DNA from: Plantago ovata
Lineage: Eukaryota > Streptophyta > Magnoliopsida > Lamiales > Plantaginaceae
DNA: 64,000 bases
Direction of reading: 5' to 3'
Assembly (NCBI GenBank): GCA_028274465.1
Contig: CM051456.1
Coordinates: 93,544,753-93,608,752, forward strand
The notes under the pieces are model-generated. The model did not search any database, was not told where the DNA came from, and was given only the letters and a program-made list of their open reading frames with translations. Below are positions 9,601-21,659 of this stretch, one piece after another. A program made the position numbers and the translations under genes. How positions within the stretch are numbered: position 1 is the first letter of the stretch; every line of letters starts with the position of its first letter.

Positions 9601-11373
9601 TGAAACATGATTTACCTGCTGAGAGTCAGCAAGCTCATGTAGTACAATTTCCATTCCATGAGGAGCTTGAGTAGCATCCTCCATTTGTTCATCCTGAAAT
9701 AAATTATAATTAGACACAAGTACTAAGCTGTCAAACTTAGTTTTTATACCAAAATTATTAACTACCTGCTGAGCAGGGAGTGTTGGTTCTGGTGTAGAGG
9801 CTTCAGCAACCATCTGACTTGCATCTTGAGAAGTCTGTAGAGAAAGAATAATTTTAGCAAAAGAACAATTTTCAGAATTTGAAGTTTTACTGATGGTTGA
9901 ATTAACTACCTGCTGAGGAAGGACAGGTTGTGGCTCAGTCCTTTCAGCATTAACAGTTTCTTCAGCTTCTTGGACTGTTTCTTCAGCAGACTTCTGGTTT
10001 TGCTCTAACTGAGAAAGCTGTGCGGTTTCAGCAATCTCCCTTGTCTCTGAAATGACAAGTTGAGCAGAAGCATCTTGACCTTTAAGCTCACTGCTTGTCA
10101 TGAAGAGATCAATTGACTTGTTGGATGATTCTTCAATTTCCAACTCCATTTGTTTGCTTAAGTTATCCAGTACAAGCTGGACTTTGTCAATTGATGTCTT
10201 GGGTGAACTTGGGCCAGTATTCTCAGCATCACGAGATGCGTCGTTGAATAATGCTTCTTGAGTTTCAGCAACTTCAGGAACTGGAACCATTGCTATTTCA
10301 GCAACTGGTTCTTCAGCAAGCTGGGTTTCAGCAACTTGATGAGTTGCTTGTTCAGCAACCATCTTTTCAGCAGCATCAGCAAGTGCCGCTCTTTGCAGAT
10401 CAGCAGCAATATCACTTGTTGGTTCCAAAGTTGGATCATTTGGAATATCTACAATGTAGATATCTGGGACTTGGGCAGGAATTTCGTTTCCACTGCCTTG
10501 AGGTCTATCTTCAGTAGAATTATCAACATTAAGTTGATTGTTGAAGGCTTCCGCAAACACTTCAACATTGCTGATATAGGGTTCAGTAATCACTTCAGCA
10601 ACATCTACTGGCAAATGCGTTTCAACATTTGTCTGGGAATTGTCTGAGAGGTCTTGGACAGCAGGGACTGACTTGTGGGTCAGTGTTTTCTTTCTTTTGT
10701 TGCTGGTCTGTTTCCTCTTAGGTACGGGGTTTGCTGATGACGCTGCAGTCTGAGTGTCATCATCAGCTTTCCTCTTTTTCTTGTTAGATTTCTCCAATTA
10801 AATCTCGCCTTTCTTCATTTTTGCATTTCTGACGTCACTGTAGAAAGCTTCTATTTCTTCGTCAGTGGCAGTGACGTCATCTTCAGTTCCAGTGGTTGGA
10901 ATCTGAAAGATATCCGCTAAATCAGTCCATTTCAGGACGATTTGCATGTTCTGAACATAAGTAAGGATCACTTTTTCAGTGATTCCATTACTGTCTGTAA
11001 GGGACTGGATTTCTGCATTGTTGTAGAATTCCATAGTATCAATCATGCTCACTTGCTTAGTGCGAGCAGAGATAAAGTTCATGAGGCCTTGCTGCTTGAT
11101 GAACTCAAGCGCCTCTTCATTTTGGTCATCAAGTTCTTGTTCATAAAAGTACCTAATGTAATTTTCTTTTGCAAACCCTCCCCATTGCATCAACATCTCA
11201 CACTTTGCAGTGTCAAGATATGACGGAGGCATAGGTTTTACAGTGATTCGGTCGTTTTTCAACACAACTTTCGTTGTGTCTGGGGCCAGAGTAGTCACCG
11301 GAGCAGTGCGTGTTTCAGCACTATCAACCTTTGACGATTTTGAGGACTTAGATAACTGTCTCTTGGGAGCCAT
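6692..11373 (-). pseudogene. Giant third ORF 3' of copia pol (env-position ORF), broken
   Basis: Three consecutive frames appear to be one ancestral protein of about 1,560 codons: 191 codons (11373-10798), 965 codons (10797-7900) in the same frame after a single TAA at 10798-10800, and 417 codons (7945-6692) reached by a one-base frameshift near 7950-7990, where the two frames overlap. The N-terminal part is compact (MAPKRQLSK start, then a globular segment). The middle is highly acidic and Glu/Gln/Ala-rich with repeated VAE/LAE and TGE(T/I)P motifs and long D/E runs. The C-terminal 400 residues include a basic nuclear-localisation-like patch (TRRRRQRQEEKR) and an ordered, W/Y-containing domain. 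I see no clear signal peptide or fusion-type membrane segments, so an envelope role is not supported. It occupies the position of the extra ORF known in Sireviruses. Function unknown. Confidence 0.75.
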
Positions 11374-12281
11374 TTCTTATATAGAGCAAGAAAGAGTGTA
11401 CGAAAAGAGATAGTTTGCTTTTTTACCGGAGGTACAGTAGATTCAGGCTAGAATTTGCAGAGAAAGGAAATGTGAGTTAAAGAATTTTGTCATTTCTCTA
11501 ACTCCTTCTTTATATAGTGTCTCTGGTGTGTGAGAAACTCAATCGTTTTGAGCTCTCAGCAAGGGTAAAACAGAGAAACACTGGAGTTAGTGGAGCCTTT
11601 GCATTGAATGCGTAGTGGCCCACTAACTAAAACCGTCAGAGCACTCTCTCTCTTTGTTTTGTTAGCCGTTAGATTAGTAACTCCTTTTAATCAATGGCCA
11701 CGATTGAATTTCATGTCATGATTATTGCGAGTTTATCTGTGCCAGTTTAACGTCACAAATTGATTTTATCGAGTATTAAGGGATAGATTGCTTGCTGAAA
11801 TAGACAAGAATCTTTTCAGCGAGTTTGAATTAACAATCTAGACACTTGCTGAAAGTTCCCCCTTACTTAGATATCTCATATTTTCTTTAAGTTTAAAAGA
11901 CATTTTTGATTTCTCGTATCAGTAAATTCTTTTGCACTTGAGACATCCTTTGGTAAAATCTGAGAGATGAGCTTTGCTCTTTTTCTGAGTTCCCGTCTCA
12001 GAAAGTTCCTTTGATACTTGAATACCTGTTTCAGTATCTTTTGATTGTCTGAGTACCCGTCTCAGCAATCCATAAGTTCTTTCTCTTACTGAGTGCCTGT
12101 CTCAGCAAGTGGTCAAGTTTCCTAACAAATACCCGTTTTGAAGGAATTACTTGCTGAATGCCTGTTTCAGCAATCATGTAGTGACTTATCATTTCTTAGA
12201 AGAAATCAGTGACTTGGTCTTTTAGACAGGAATGCCTTGGCTTGCTGAATACCTGTTTCAGCATTCTGCCAAGTGTATCCT
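11374..12281 (-). other. Non-coding spacer between copia pol and third ORF
   Basis: 900 bases with no long frame. It contains at least four degenerate copies of a unit like GAATACCTGTTTCAGCA / GAGTACCCGTCTCAGCAA (about 12055-12265) and further TTGCTGAA copies. It could hold a leader or splice acceptor for a subgenomic RNA of the third ORF; that is inference. Confidence 0.55.
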
Positions 12282-12780
12282 TTATTGAGGTAGTTCAATC
12301 AATCCAAGGTTATACCTTAGCATTGCGAACCTATTATCCGGTAGGGGCTTGGTGAAGATGTCAGCAAGCTGATCTTCAGTGCCTACTTTCACAACCTCAA
12401 TATCACCTTTTTCCACATGATCTCTAATGAAATGATGTCTAATATCAATGTGCTTGGTCCTAGAGTGAAACTTAGGATTTTGCGTAATTGCAATAACACT
12501 TGTATTATCACAAAAGATTGGTGTTTTCTTCACAGAAATACCATAATCTCTTAATTGTTGCTAAATCCATAGGATTTGAGCTGTGCAACAACCAGCTGCA
12601 ATGTATTCAGATTCAGTAGATGAATTGGCGACACAAGTTTGCTTCTTGCTGAACCATGATATTAATCTAGTACCCAAAAACTGACAAGTTCCAGAGGTAT
12701 TTTTTCTATCAAGAGTTGATCCACCATGATCAGCATCAGAATAGCCAACCAATTCAAGTCCAGAATCTTTAGGATACCAT
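12282..12780 (-). pseudogene. Copia RNase H domain, broken
   Basis: Sense-strand frames give the copia RNase H signature: GYSDADHGG, a CQFLG segment, SWFSKKQ, STESEYIAA, and further on CDNTSVIAI and KHIDIRHHFIRD. A TAG at 12561-12563 interrupts between ILWI and QQL, and a TGA at 12783-12785 separates this domain from the RT part. Apart from the stops the domain is well preserved up to the normal end (PLPDNRF...), so decay is recent. Confidence 0.85.
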
Positions 12781-12782
12781 AA

Positions 12783-14576
12783 TCAAACATTGACTGTACC
12801 TTTAACATATTTCAGTATCTTGATTTCCTTTTTGTAGTGTGATTCTCTTGGATCAGATTGGAATCTTGCACACACACAAACAGCATACTGAATGTCAGGT
12901 ATACTTGTTGTTAGATACAACAAGGAACCAATGAGCTTCCTATACTTGTGTTCTTCAACACTTTTGTCCTCTTTACTATAGCCCAATTTGGTACCAACAC
13001 TCATAGGGATCTTTTCAGGTTTCTCATCCTCTTTGATCCTAAACTTTATGAGCATTTCTTTCGCATACTTTGCTTGATTTATGAATATTCCATCTTTGAG
13101 TTGCTTGACTTGCAATCCTAGGAAATAATTCAATTTTCCCATCATACTCATTTCAAACTTATTAGTCATGAGTTTGGCAAAATCATCACAAAGTTGCTTG
13201 TCCTTAGATCCAAAAATTATGTCATCCACATAAATTTGAACTAAGATTAATTTACCATCATGGTTCATTGTAAATAATGTTTTGTCAACTTCACCTTTCT
13301 TGAAACCATTTTCCAGCAAGAACTTAGCCAAGGTATCATACCATGCTCTTGGTGCTTGCTTTAGACCATATACAACTTTCTGAAGCTTATATACCATATT
13401 GGTTTCTGAGGGAAGTTCAAAGCCAGGGGGTTGTTCTAGGTAGACTTATTTAGCAAGTTCACCATTTAAGAATGCACTTTTAACATCCATTTGGTAAACA
13501 ATGAAGTCATTGTGAGCAGCAAAGGCCAAGAAAAGCCTAATTGCATCCAATCTTGCAACTGGAGCGTAAGACTCATCATAGTCCAATCCATCAGTCTGAC
13601 AGTAACCTTGAGCAACTAAGCGTGCTTTATTTCTTGTTATTTCACCAGACTCGCTCAGCTTGTTTCTGAACACCCACTTTGTACCAATAGTTTTCTTATC
13701 TTCAGCAAGTGGCACAAGTTTCCAGACTTTGTTCCTTTCAAATTGATCCAATTCTTCTTGCATTGCCTTTATCCATTCAGAATGCTTCAAAGCTTCTTCT
13801 ATGGTTTTAGGTTCAATTTCTGACACAAAGCAAGAGAATAAAGATTCTACTTCTACGACAGTTGCTTCTTCAGCAAGTCCGTGAGTAGCTTTGGATCTAG
13901 TCACTTGGCGTTTATTAATATCACCAATCATATCCGTAGAGGGATGATCTCTAATCCATTTATTAACAGGTTTCCTGTTTGTTGGATCAGGATATGTTTG
14001 CTCATCAGCATGTGACTCTTCAGTATGTACTTGTTCAGTACTACTGGGAATTTGTGTCTCTGCTGAGATTTGTTCGTCAGCAACTGCTTGTTCAGCATTG
14101 CTGGATTGAGGTATTTCATCAGCAGGCACTGGAGATTGCGTAATTTCAGCAACTTCCGGAGCAACCGCATCTTTTGCTGGAAATTCTTTGTCGTGAACTA
14201 TTTTTATCTTGTCATGACTTGGGGGAGGAGAGTCATTGTCAGAATCATCATTTAGTTCAATTGACTTGATTTGCCTAGCATCAGATTCAGTTCTTTGCTC
14301 GTGTATGATTAGCTTTTTCATACATTCTGATATTTCTTCTTCAGCAGGCACACCTTGTGACTTTTCGTAGAATACAACATGCACAGATTCTTCAATCTTT
14401 TGTGCCTTTTTGTTGGAAACTCTATAAGCTTTACTATGCAAGGAGTAGCCAAGAAATATCGCTTCGTCTGCCTTTGGTTGAAATGTTCTAAGGTATTCTC
14501 TACCATTATTAAGAACGAAACACTTGCAACCAAATACTCTTAGATGAGTGATGTTAGGAGGTCTTCCAACAAACAA
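12783..14576 (-). pseudogene. Copia reverse transcriptase, broken
   Basis: Two frames, 376 and 204 codons, are separated by a TAA at 13446-13448. The first carries the integrase C-terminal region ([13 protein letters not shown]) and the start of the RT ([37 protein letters not shown]). The second carries KLQKVVYGLKQAPRAWYD and the catalytic YVDDIIFGS. The two active-site aspartates are present, so the enzyme was lost by stop codons rather than by active-site change. Confidence 0.88.
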
Positions 14577-15667
14577 TTCATAAGGAGTTTTGTTGTATTC
14601 TTTAGTAATAAGACATCTGTTTTGAGTATAGCAGGCGGTATTAATCGCTTCAACCTAATAAGCCTCACTTATTTCAGTGTCAGCAAGCATTGTTCTTGCG
14701 GCTTCTTTCAGGGTACGATTCTTCCGTTCAGCAACACCGTTTTGCTGTGGTGTTCTTACTGAGGATAACTGATGTTGATACCTTTTAGGGTACAATATTC
14801 AGTTATGTACTGGTTTACAAACTCAGTACCATGGTCTGTCCTTATGACTTTTACCTTGTCATTTTTCATGACTTCAAGCTTATTCAACAAGTTAGGTATT
14901 TCAGTCTTAGTTTCAGATTTGTGCTTGATGAATACTACCCAACTGAATCTTGAATAGTCATCTACCATGACTAGACCATACTTCTTACCAGCATAGCTTG
15001 TTGAAGAAGATTCAAACAAGTCCATGTGCAAGAGTTGTAAAGGTTTTGTAGTTGACGGTACTGCCTTGTTCTTGAAAGAAGATTTGGTTTGCTTTCCTTG
15101 CTGACATGCATTGCAAACACCATCCTTCTTAAAAGTAACCCTAGGTAATCCAACTACAAGTGCCTTTTTAGACAGCTTATTCAACGTCTTGAAGTTTAGA
15201 TGACTTGTTCGTTTATGCCATAACCATGCTTTTTCAGCAAGGCAATCATGATCTGAGACAAGGCATTTTTCAACGTTTGCTGAAGACCAATCAATGGTGT
15301 ACAAGCCTCCTGATCTTCTTGCAATCATTATAACCTTTTTAGTCTCAAAATCTACAAGTTTACATTCATCACTTTTAATTTCGATGAAGTATCCTTTGTC
15401 AGCAAATTGACTCATGCTGAAAAGATTAAACTTAAGATTTTTGACATAAAGAACTCCAGTAATGGTTATGCATCCTAACTTCACATCACCATAGCCTTTT
15501 GTAGACCCAGAGCCTCCACCAGCAAACCTTATTGTTGGACCTTTAGACCACCGTCTATAGTTTATAAGGTTATTCTTGTTGCCCGTCATGTGCTTTCCGC
15601 AACCACTATCAAAGTGCCAGATTGCATCGTTTGTCTCCGTGGCTGCAGTCTGCACAATCAAGAGCAA
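14577..15667 (-). pseudogene. Copia protease and integrase, broken
   Basis: The frame from 15667 opens with the aspartic protease motif WHFDSGCGKHMTGN, then the GAG-pre-integrase zinc finger (LWHKRTSHLNF ... CNACQQGKQ) and the integrase core with its two aspartates (HMDLFES and RTDHGTEF). A one-base frameshift near 14765 precedes the GVAERKNRT glutamate motif. A TAG near 14655 follows, at a place where copia integrases normally have YW, so a TGG-to-TAG change is likely. Confidence 0.88.
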
Positions 15668-15672
15668 ACAAG

Positions 15673-16560
15673 TTAATTATCCAATGATGGATGTCCATTA
15701 ACATGTTCAAGAATGCGTCCAGTGGAAACCCAAGTCTGAAGTTTTTCAACTTTGACTTGTTTTCTACTTGCTGAGGAACTAGGAGGTTTTGAGCTGAAAG
15801 ACTTTTGACTCGTGCTGGTCAAATCCACTTTCTGATGTGGTGTCTTGCTCTGTTGACCTTTTTGCTGAACATACTTTTCAGTAAGTTCTTTTCTAGCAAG
15901 GTTCCTTCTAGTCCTAGCATTGGGAGTCTTTTCAGAACTCTTAGGCTTGGTTTTCTTCATCTCTTTGAAGTATCTTTGCTGACTTTGCTTATACTCATGA
16001 AAGAGTTGACTTTGCTTGGTTTTGAAACCGAGTCCACTCTTTGGAGAATGTTGAGCTTTAGCTTCAGCAACCTTACTTGATTCAGGTTTGTCAGCAAAGG
16101 ACTTCTGATTACTTTTAGTAATCTTGCCTTTAGTCATAACAACTTGCTTTTCAGCAACTTGTTTGGCGGAATGCTTCACGGCATTCTTCTTCTTTCCAGT
16201 TTGCTTCTCAGCAACTTGTTTTCCTTTTAAAGTCTTGTTACTTTGAGTAGCAACATCGAGCTTTATGGTCATAGGTACTTGATTGCATGTTTCAGTAACC
16301 TTAGTTTGACCAAACTGATAGATTACTGGTGGACTACTATCAGTAGCATGTACAAAGGAGATAGGTGATTTATCTTTTCTCAAGATTTCTACGTTATCAC
16401 CTTCGCACGTTGCTCCTAAACCTTCTTTCTGAGATGGATCTCTCAAATAAGAGTTTAGTTCAGTCAGCGTATTACTTGCATCCACATAAGATTTGAAATT
16501 GACTTTCATCTTTTTCATTTCTTGGATTTCAGCAAGTAACTTTAGAATTGAGGACTAATA
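15673..16560 (-). pseudogene. Copia gag-pro spacer ORF
   Basis: An open frame of 281 codons from 16518, very Lys/Ser/Gln-rich (repeated KQVAEKQ segments), leading towards the protease. In-frame sequence extends upstream as a short coiled-coil-like stretch past a TAG at about 16554-16556, then meets CACTA sequence. Such long basic spacers between the gag zinc knuckle and protease occur in large-gag copia elements. No enzymatic motif. Confidence 0.65.
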
Positions 16561-16599
16561 CTCTTCCAATTCTAACATGTATTCTTGAACTTACCGCAA

Positions 16600-17890
16600 T
16601 TGTTGTGGCCTCGTCACACAACCACTGTCCGTTCTTGGCCTTCTGAGATCTCGAGAACAAGGTGAATATGAGACTCTGGTTATCCTTCAACTGAATGACA
16701 CATGCATGAAAGCATCATATACTTAGTTTGAAAGTTCGAAATACAAGTAAATAACAAGTATAATAATGATGAATTCACAAAGTTAATACACTTACTTCTG
16801 CCTCACATGTGCTGTAGCGATCGACTCAGAGCCAAAACGGTGTGTCACCAGGGTACGTGTCCCATCATTCGGCTGCTTCTTCCTATTCTCAATGTTCTGG
16901 TCAGCCTGCGCCTGGACTCTCTCGTTAGCCCAATACACCTTCCACGCCTCCCAAATTTCATCTCCGGGCCAATCACCGATACGTGGACGTTTATTTGTCC
17001 ACAGTTTCTTCAGGTTATGAACCATGCACTTGTAAAGGGCACTACCGTGAGAGTTGAAGCTCCACCAGAGATCCAAATGCTTTCGGAAGGAAGAATTCTT
17101 TCTACACAATTACAAATAAACATCGAAACACATACGTTGGTGAATACTTAAAAACATTCAAGTATAACAAGGGGAGCTAACATGTATCAAATATATAACA
17201 AGGGAAAACAACATCTATATTCAGGTATATCGGTGACTAACATATCACCCAAGTTCAGTGGCTAACATACCACTCACATTGTCCTATATTTCACTAAAAC
17301 AATGGTGACTAACATATCACCCAAGTACAATGGCTAACATACCACTCACACAAAGTGGCTAACATACCACTCACAACACAAACAATTAGGTAATTAATGT
17401 ACGATTATTAACTCACCCTCAGCTCCTCGAAGAGCTCTCCCTTAATTTGGTCCGGGATGCAATGCCACTGGTTGCCACCCTCTTGCGGTGGGACCATTCT
17501 GTTCCGTATTATCGCACTGAGTACTTTAGCAACGCGCTCCCCATACAACCTGTGAAGAACAGGTAAGTCAATAGTGACAAGGTTAGTTCGGTATATATAT
17601 ATTAAAAGTTCGTAAATCAGTTAATGCCTAATACTTACTTCTCTCCATTGGGGTAAAGGACAGGGCGACCATTCCACATAAGACCATCTTCCGGCCTTTG
17701 AAAGGGACAACCGTCGTCTGGAACATGGGCCCACGGGTCGTGGAGGGAGGAATGAGGAGTCGATCCCCTGCTCGACCCAGGTGGAGTCCCAAAAACAGTA
17801 GGGGAGCCCTGCACGGTGTCCTCTCCATCGGTATCATCCCTCTGGGACTGCGGGGTCAGGTAACGTGGCCTCCTGGGTCGTGGCATCTGC
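16600..17890 (-). pseudogene. CACTA second gene (Transposase_24-like), four exons
   Basis: At least four exons can be read on the minus strand: about 17888-17637 (MPRPRRPRY, Pro/Ser-rich), 17552-17418 (LYGERVAKVL ... EELR, then donor GTGAGT), about 17105-16795 (HLDLWWSFNSHG ... RPRIGDWPGDEIWEAW ... VTHRFGSESIA) and about 16700-16610 (SLIFTLFSRSQKAKNGQW, then donor GTAAGT). This order fits the plant transposase family (Ptta/En/Spm, pfam03004). It would supply the DNA-binding partner of the TNP2 transposase. The 3' part is lost at the truncated left end. Confidence 0.65.
17215..17376 (-). repeat. Intron mini-hairpin repeats in CACTA gene
   Basis: Five copies of a unit with the constant core CTAACATA flanked by short complementary arms. 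Arms are GGTGA/TCACC in two copies and AGTGG/CCACT in two others; one copy is imperfect. Centres are near 17240, 17265, 17312, 17336 and 17362, all inside the intron between exons 2 and 3. Confidence 0.75.
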
Positions 17891-18058
17891 AATACAAAGA
17901 TCCGTGTTAGTACATACACGACTGAATATAAAACATGTAAAACATGTAAAGTCATTAAGAGATAAAGTAATGAACATTTTTTTATTATATGCCTGATAGA
18001 TAAGTCTAATCTAAGTCTAATCTAACTACCTAGTACTAATTCACGTACCCTCTATAAT

Positions 18059-19189
18059 CTACTCTGGTTGTAAGTCAATGAAAACATCATCATGCAGCTG
18101 AATAACTTCTACTGTAGCCTGTACAGGTTTTCTAGCCTGACCATCGACATCTTCTTCTTGGTACGAGTTGTTAATTGACTCGTCCTTCTCCACATACTCA
18201 ACTTTGGATCGAGCATTTATAGGTACAGCAGCTAACCAATCGCCCTTATCCTTTTTCAAGGTAGGAAACTGAAGAAATACAGCTTGAAGTGCTTGACTTG
18301 CCAAGATAAATGGTTCGTACACTTTGTACTTCTTCTTATAGTTTATCTCCACCATATCATACTCCTCAAGCCTCCTGGTGCCTACATCAGTGGGATCATA
18401 CCAATCAACATCAAAGAACATTGTTCTTTTCAAAGGTACTCTAGGATATTCAAGGCGAATAATACGCCTAAGATTCCCATAGTAATCGTAGACATCATCA
18501 CCTATGTCTTTCCCCAAGACACGAACCCCACCATTAACTGTAGCATCTGTCGATCCACACTCACTACTGTTGAACCTAAGTCCATTTACAATGTAAGATG
18601 GGAAGGAGGAGTATCTTCTCCCAGGTCCACTTGCTAGTGCTCTTAAGTAAGGACATGTTATTTTGTTGGCCGGGTTCTGTACATGCTCTTTGAACCATGT
18701 TGGAAATTTGGAGACTAGGGCCTCCCTAAGCATGTCCTCAATTGTGTCATCCGCCACTATAGGATTTTGCTCTACACAACGGGCGCTGAAGAAACTGCAC
18801 ATGATGCGTATATTTGGTTTAATACTACCATTTTCTCTAAAATAAAATTTTAATTCAATCGTAAAACGTAAGAAGGCAACTAACCTAGTAAACTTGAGAT
18901 GGAATGGTTTGAGCTCAGCAAAATTCTGAAGAACATACGAATGTGCAGCATTGTACTCTTTATCCGTCAGATATGCCACTTTTTCTTCACCATACGCCCT
19001 CCCCGAAACCTTAAAGATTGATAGAGAAACTTTATGGTCCTCTTGCACTTGAAATGTGTCGGCATTTCTAGCCGGCCTAGATGTCTTCGTAGGGACCCCA
19101 GTGTCAAAGAAATAGGAGCAAAAAGTTGCAGTCTCTGCTCGAATGTATGCATTGGCAATCGAACCCTCAGGCTGAGCTTTGTTCTTCAC
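18059..19189 (-). pseudogene. CACTA transposase 3' region (DUF4218/DUF4216-type)
   Basis: A 376-codon frame. The first 40 residues (NKAQPEGSIANAYIRAE) match the end of the DUF4218 region of TNP2 proteins. The segment around residues 235-290 (DYYGNLRRIIRLEYP ... MFFDVDWYDPT) matches DUF4216, ending in an acidic tail. A likely retained intron lies near residues 102-120 (splice donor GTTAGT after KFTR). It continues from the TNP2 exon at 19295 across a short intron. It belongs to one transposase gene rather than a separate protein. Confidence 0.75.
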
Positions 19190-19294
19190 ATAATGCTTCA
19201 GCTTGCCTAAGTATCTGTTATAATATGTCTGTCATAATTAGATATACTATACAATTATGTGTCATATATGTTTGTAAATATGATACTAAAATAT

Positions 19295-21200
19295 TTACCT
19301 CTCAAAGGGATACATCCAACGATACTGAACAGGTCCGGCTAGCAACGCCTCATCTGGTAGGTGAATGGGCAAGTGTTCCATGGAATCAAAGAAGCTAGGT
19401 GGAAAGATACGCTCGAGCTTGCACAGAATCACCGGTATGTTAGCCTTCATCGTCTTCAACACTTCAACCTCAACAACCCGTGTGCATAGATTCTTGAAGA
19501 ACAAGCTCAACTCGGTCAAGGCACTCCATACCGATCTATCTAAGAGCTGGCGAAATGCAATCGGGATGAGCCTCTCCATGAACACATGACAATCGTGGCT
19601 CTTCATCCCATACATCTTTGTCTTACTCGTGTCCACACACCGAGCAAATTTAGAAGCATAATTGTCGGGGAACTTCAACAACTTCACCCAATCAAAAAGT
19701 TCCGCTCTAGCCTCTTTGGACAAAGTGTATTTGGCCTTCGGCCACTTGCCATCAGCATTCTTGTTTGACAGTCCGGGCCTCCTGCATAGAATATCCAACT
19801 CTTCCCTGGACCTAACCGTGTCCTTTGTTTTGTTGGGAATTTCACAAATGGTGTTGAAGCAGTTCTCAAATACGTTCTTCTCAATATGCATGACATCCAA
19901 GATATGACGTATGCGAAGAATACTCCAATAAGGCAAATCCCATAGGATGCATCTCTTTTTCCATCCATACTCACTTTTGATATTCTCGTTATGCTGTTCC
20001 CACCCAACCTCAGTTACTTTCTTGTACCCCAAGCGTTCTATAATAGCAAATTGTTGTGCACTTGTTAGTTCCTTAGGGGCCTTCTTCAACACCACTTTAT
20101 TATTAAGAAACTGAGTCTTGTTCTTTCTGAACGGGTGTTCATCGTCTAGAAACCTGCGATGACAATCAAACCAAGATTCCTTTCGACTCTTCGGCAGATA
20201 GTGTGAATCAACATCATCCAGACAATGTGGACATGCCTTGTATCCGGATGTTTTCCTTCCAGACAACATGGAGTACGCAGGGAAATCACTGATGGTCCAG
20301 AGTAGTGCTGCTCTCAAGGTAAAGTTCGTCTTTGTTGAGACATCGTATGCCGGGATACCATCCTCCCACAACTCTATAAGCTCCTTGATTAGTGGCTGCA
20401 AGAAGACATCTATCTTCTGTCCTGGATCATCCGGCCCTGGCACCAGCACGGTCAAGAACATGAATGGTTCTTTCAAACAGTCACCCGGAGGCAAGTTGTA
20501 AGGTGTAAGCATCACTGGCCAGCACGAATACTTCCGTTCACTCCCAAACGGGTTGAAATCATTAGTACTAAGTCCCAATCTTACATTTCTAGACTGGGCT
20601 GCAAACTGTGGATATTTCACATCAAACTCTTTCCATGACGGCGAGTCTGATGGGTGACCCATCTTACCCTCTTGGTCATCCGCGACTACTCTCTCCTTGT
20701 GCCAACGCATCTTATCTGCACATGCATCTGATGCATACAACCTCTTCAGGCGAGGACCTATAGGAAAGTACCACATTTTCTTGTGGGAGAGATTCTTCTT
20801 CTGTCGTTTCATTGCAGCGCCCTCCTTGTAACGACTATACCGGTCCATACCACAATGTTTACATTTCAACAAACCTTCATCCTCCCCCCAATAGATCATA
20901 CACATACCCGGGCAACAATCTATTTTCTCCATAGGCAATCCCATCGCCTTCATCTTCTTCTGCGCTTGGTAATAGTTTGTTGGAACTAGGCTTCCTTCAG
21001 GCATAGCATCCGTGATCAAACTCAACCAATCGTTGCAGCTGCTTTCTGAATTCCCACCACCCTCCTTGTTGCTCATAATTCGAGACAACATAGTCAATTC
21101 ATTCATCTTGCACCCCGGGTAGAGTGGCATCTTTGACGCTTCCAACAAGTCAAAGAACTGTTGTGACTCAGCATTCGGAGGCTCCTCATTAACAACACCC
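19295..21200 (-). pseudogene. CACTA TNP2 transposase core
   Basis: A frame of 617 codons with the Transposase_21/TNP2 signature: CNDWLSLI, YWGEDEGLLKC with C-x2-C, SWKEFD, LGLSTNDFNPFG, LPPGDCLKEPFMFL, FPAYSMLSG, RRFLDDEHPFRK, HILDVMHIEKNVFEN and KMYGMKSHDCHVF. The N-terminal associated domain (21594 onward) is in another frame, and a one-base shift near 21200 separates them, so the present copy cannot make full transposase without frameshifting. Confidence 0.88.
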
Positions 21201-21594
21201 TCCGTGTACTACGGACCATCTCTTCCATCCGGTCCCCTGTGGCATCATCATGAGTACAGGCACCTGGTGTAGCACTACTCTCCTGCCTTTTCCTACGCTT
21301 CCCCGACAACATGGAATAATCCCCCAACAAACGAACTGCCTCACCATGATGATTCCACACCTCATATTTCGGGACAAAACCATTACGCTTCAAATGGTCT
21401 ACAACCACCGTAGAGGGTAAGTACTGACGGTTCCTACATTTCTTATGGTTGCAAGGACACTTCACAATCCCAGTACTCAAACACTCGGGTTTTGACAATG
21501 CAAATTCGACAAATGCATTGACCCCTTGTACAAACGTAGGCAAAAGTATTCCATCTGCAATCCTACTGTACATCCAAGTACGATCGGGATTCAT
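21190..21594 (-). pseudogene. CACTA transposase-associated N-terminal domain
   Basis: The ATG at 21594 starts MNPDRTWMYSR, then a VNAFVEFAL helix, the Cys-rich CPCNHKKCRNR and VVDHLKRNGFVPKYEVWNHHGE. This is the transposase-associated domain (pfam13963) that precedes TNP2. The frame then drifts out of register with TNP2 near 21200. Confidence 0.85.
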
Positions 21595-21659
21595 AATTGA
21601 ATGCTAAACCTGGCCAATGGAAGTTTAGTACATTGCGGCTAACGTTGTTTTTCACCAAG

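Noticed and set aside
8722..10647. Several plus-strand ORFs opposite the copia third ORF
   Set aside because: Antisense shadows of Glu/Gln-rich coding; Ser-rich and Leu/Phe-rich translations with no family.
10798..10800. TAA in the third ORF as a programmed readthrough site
   Set aside because: The context is not a known readthrough motif and other frames of this copy are also broken, so simple mutation is more likely; intact relatives would settle it.
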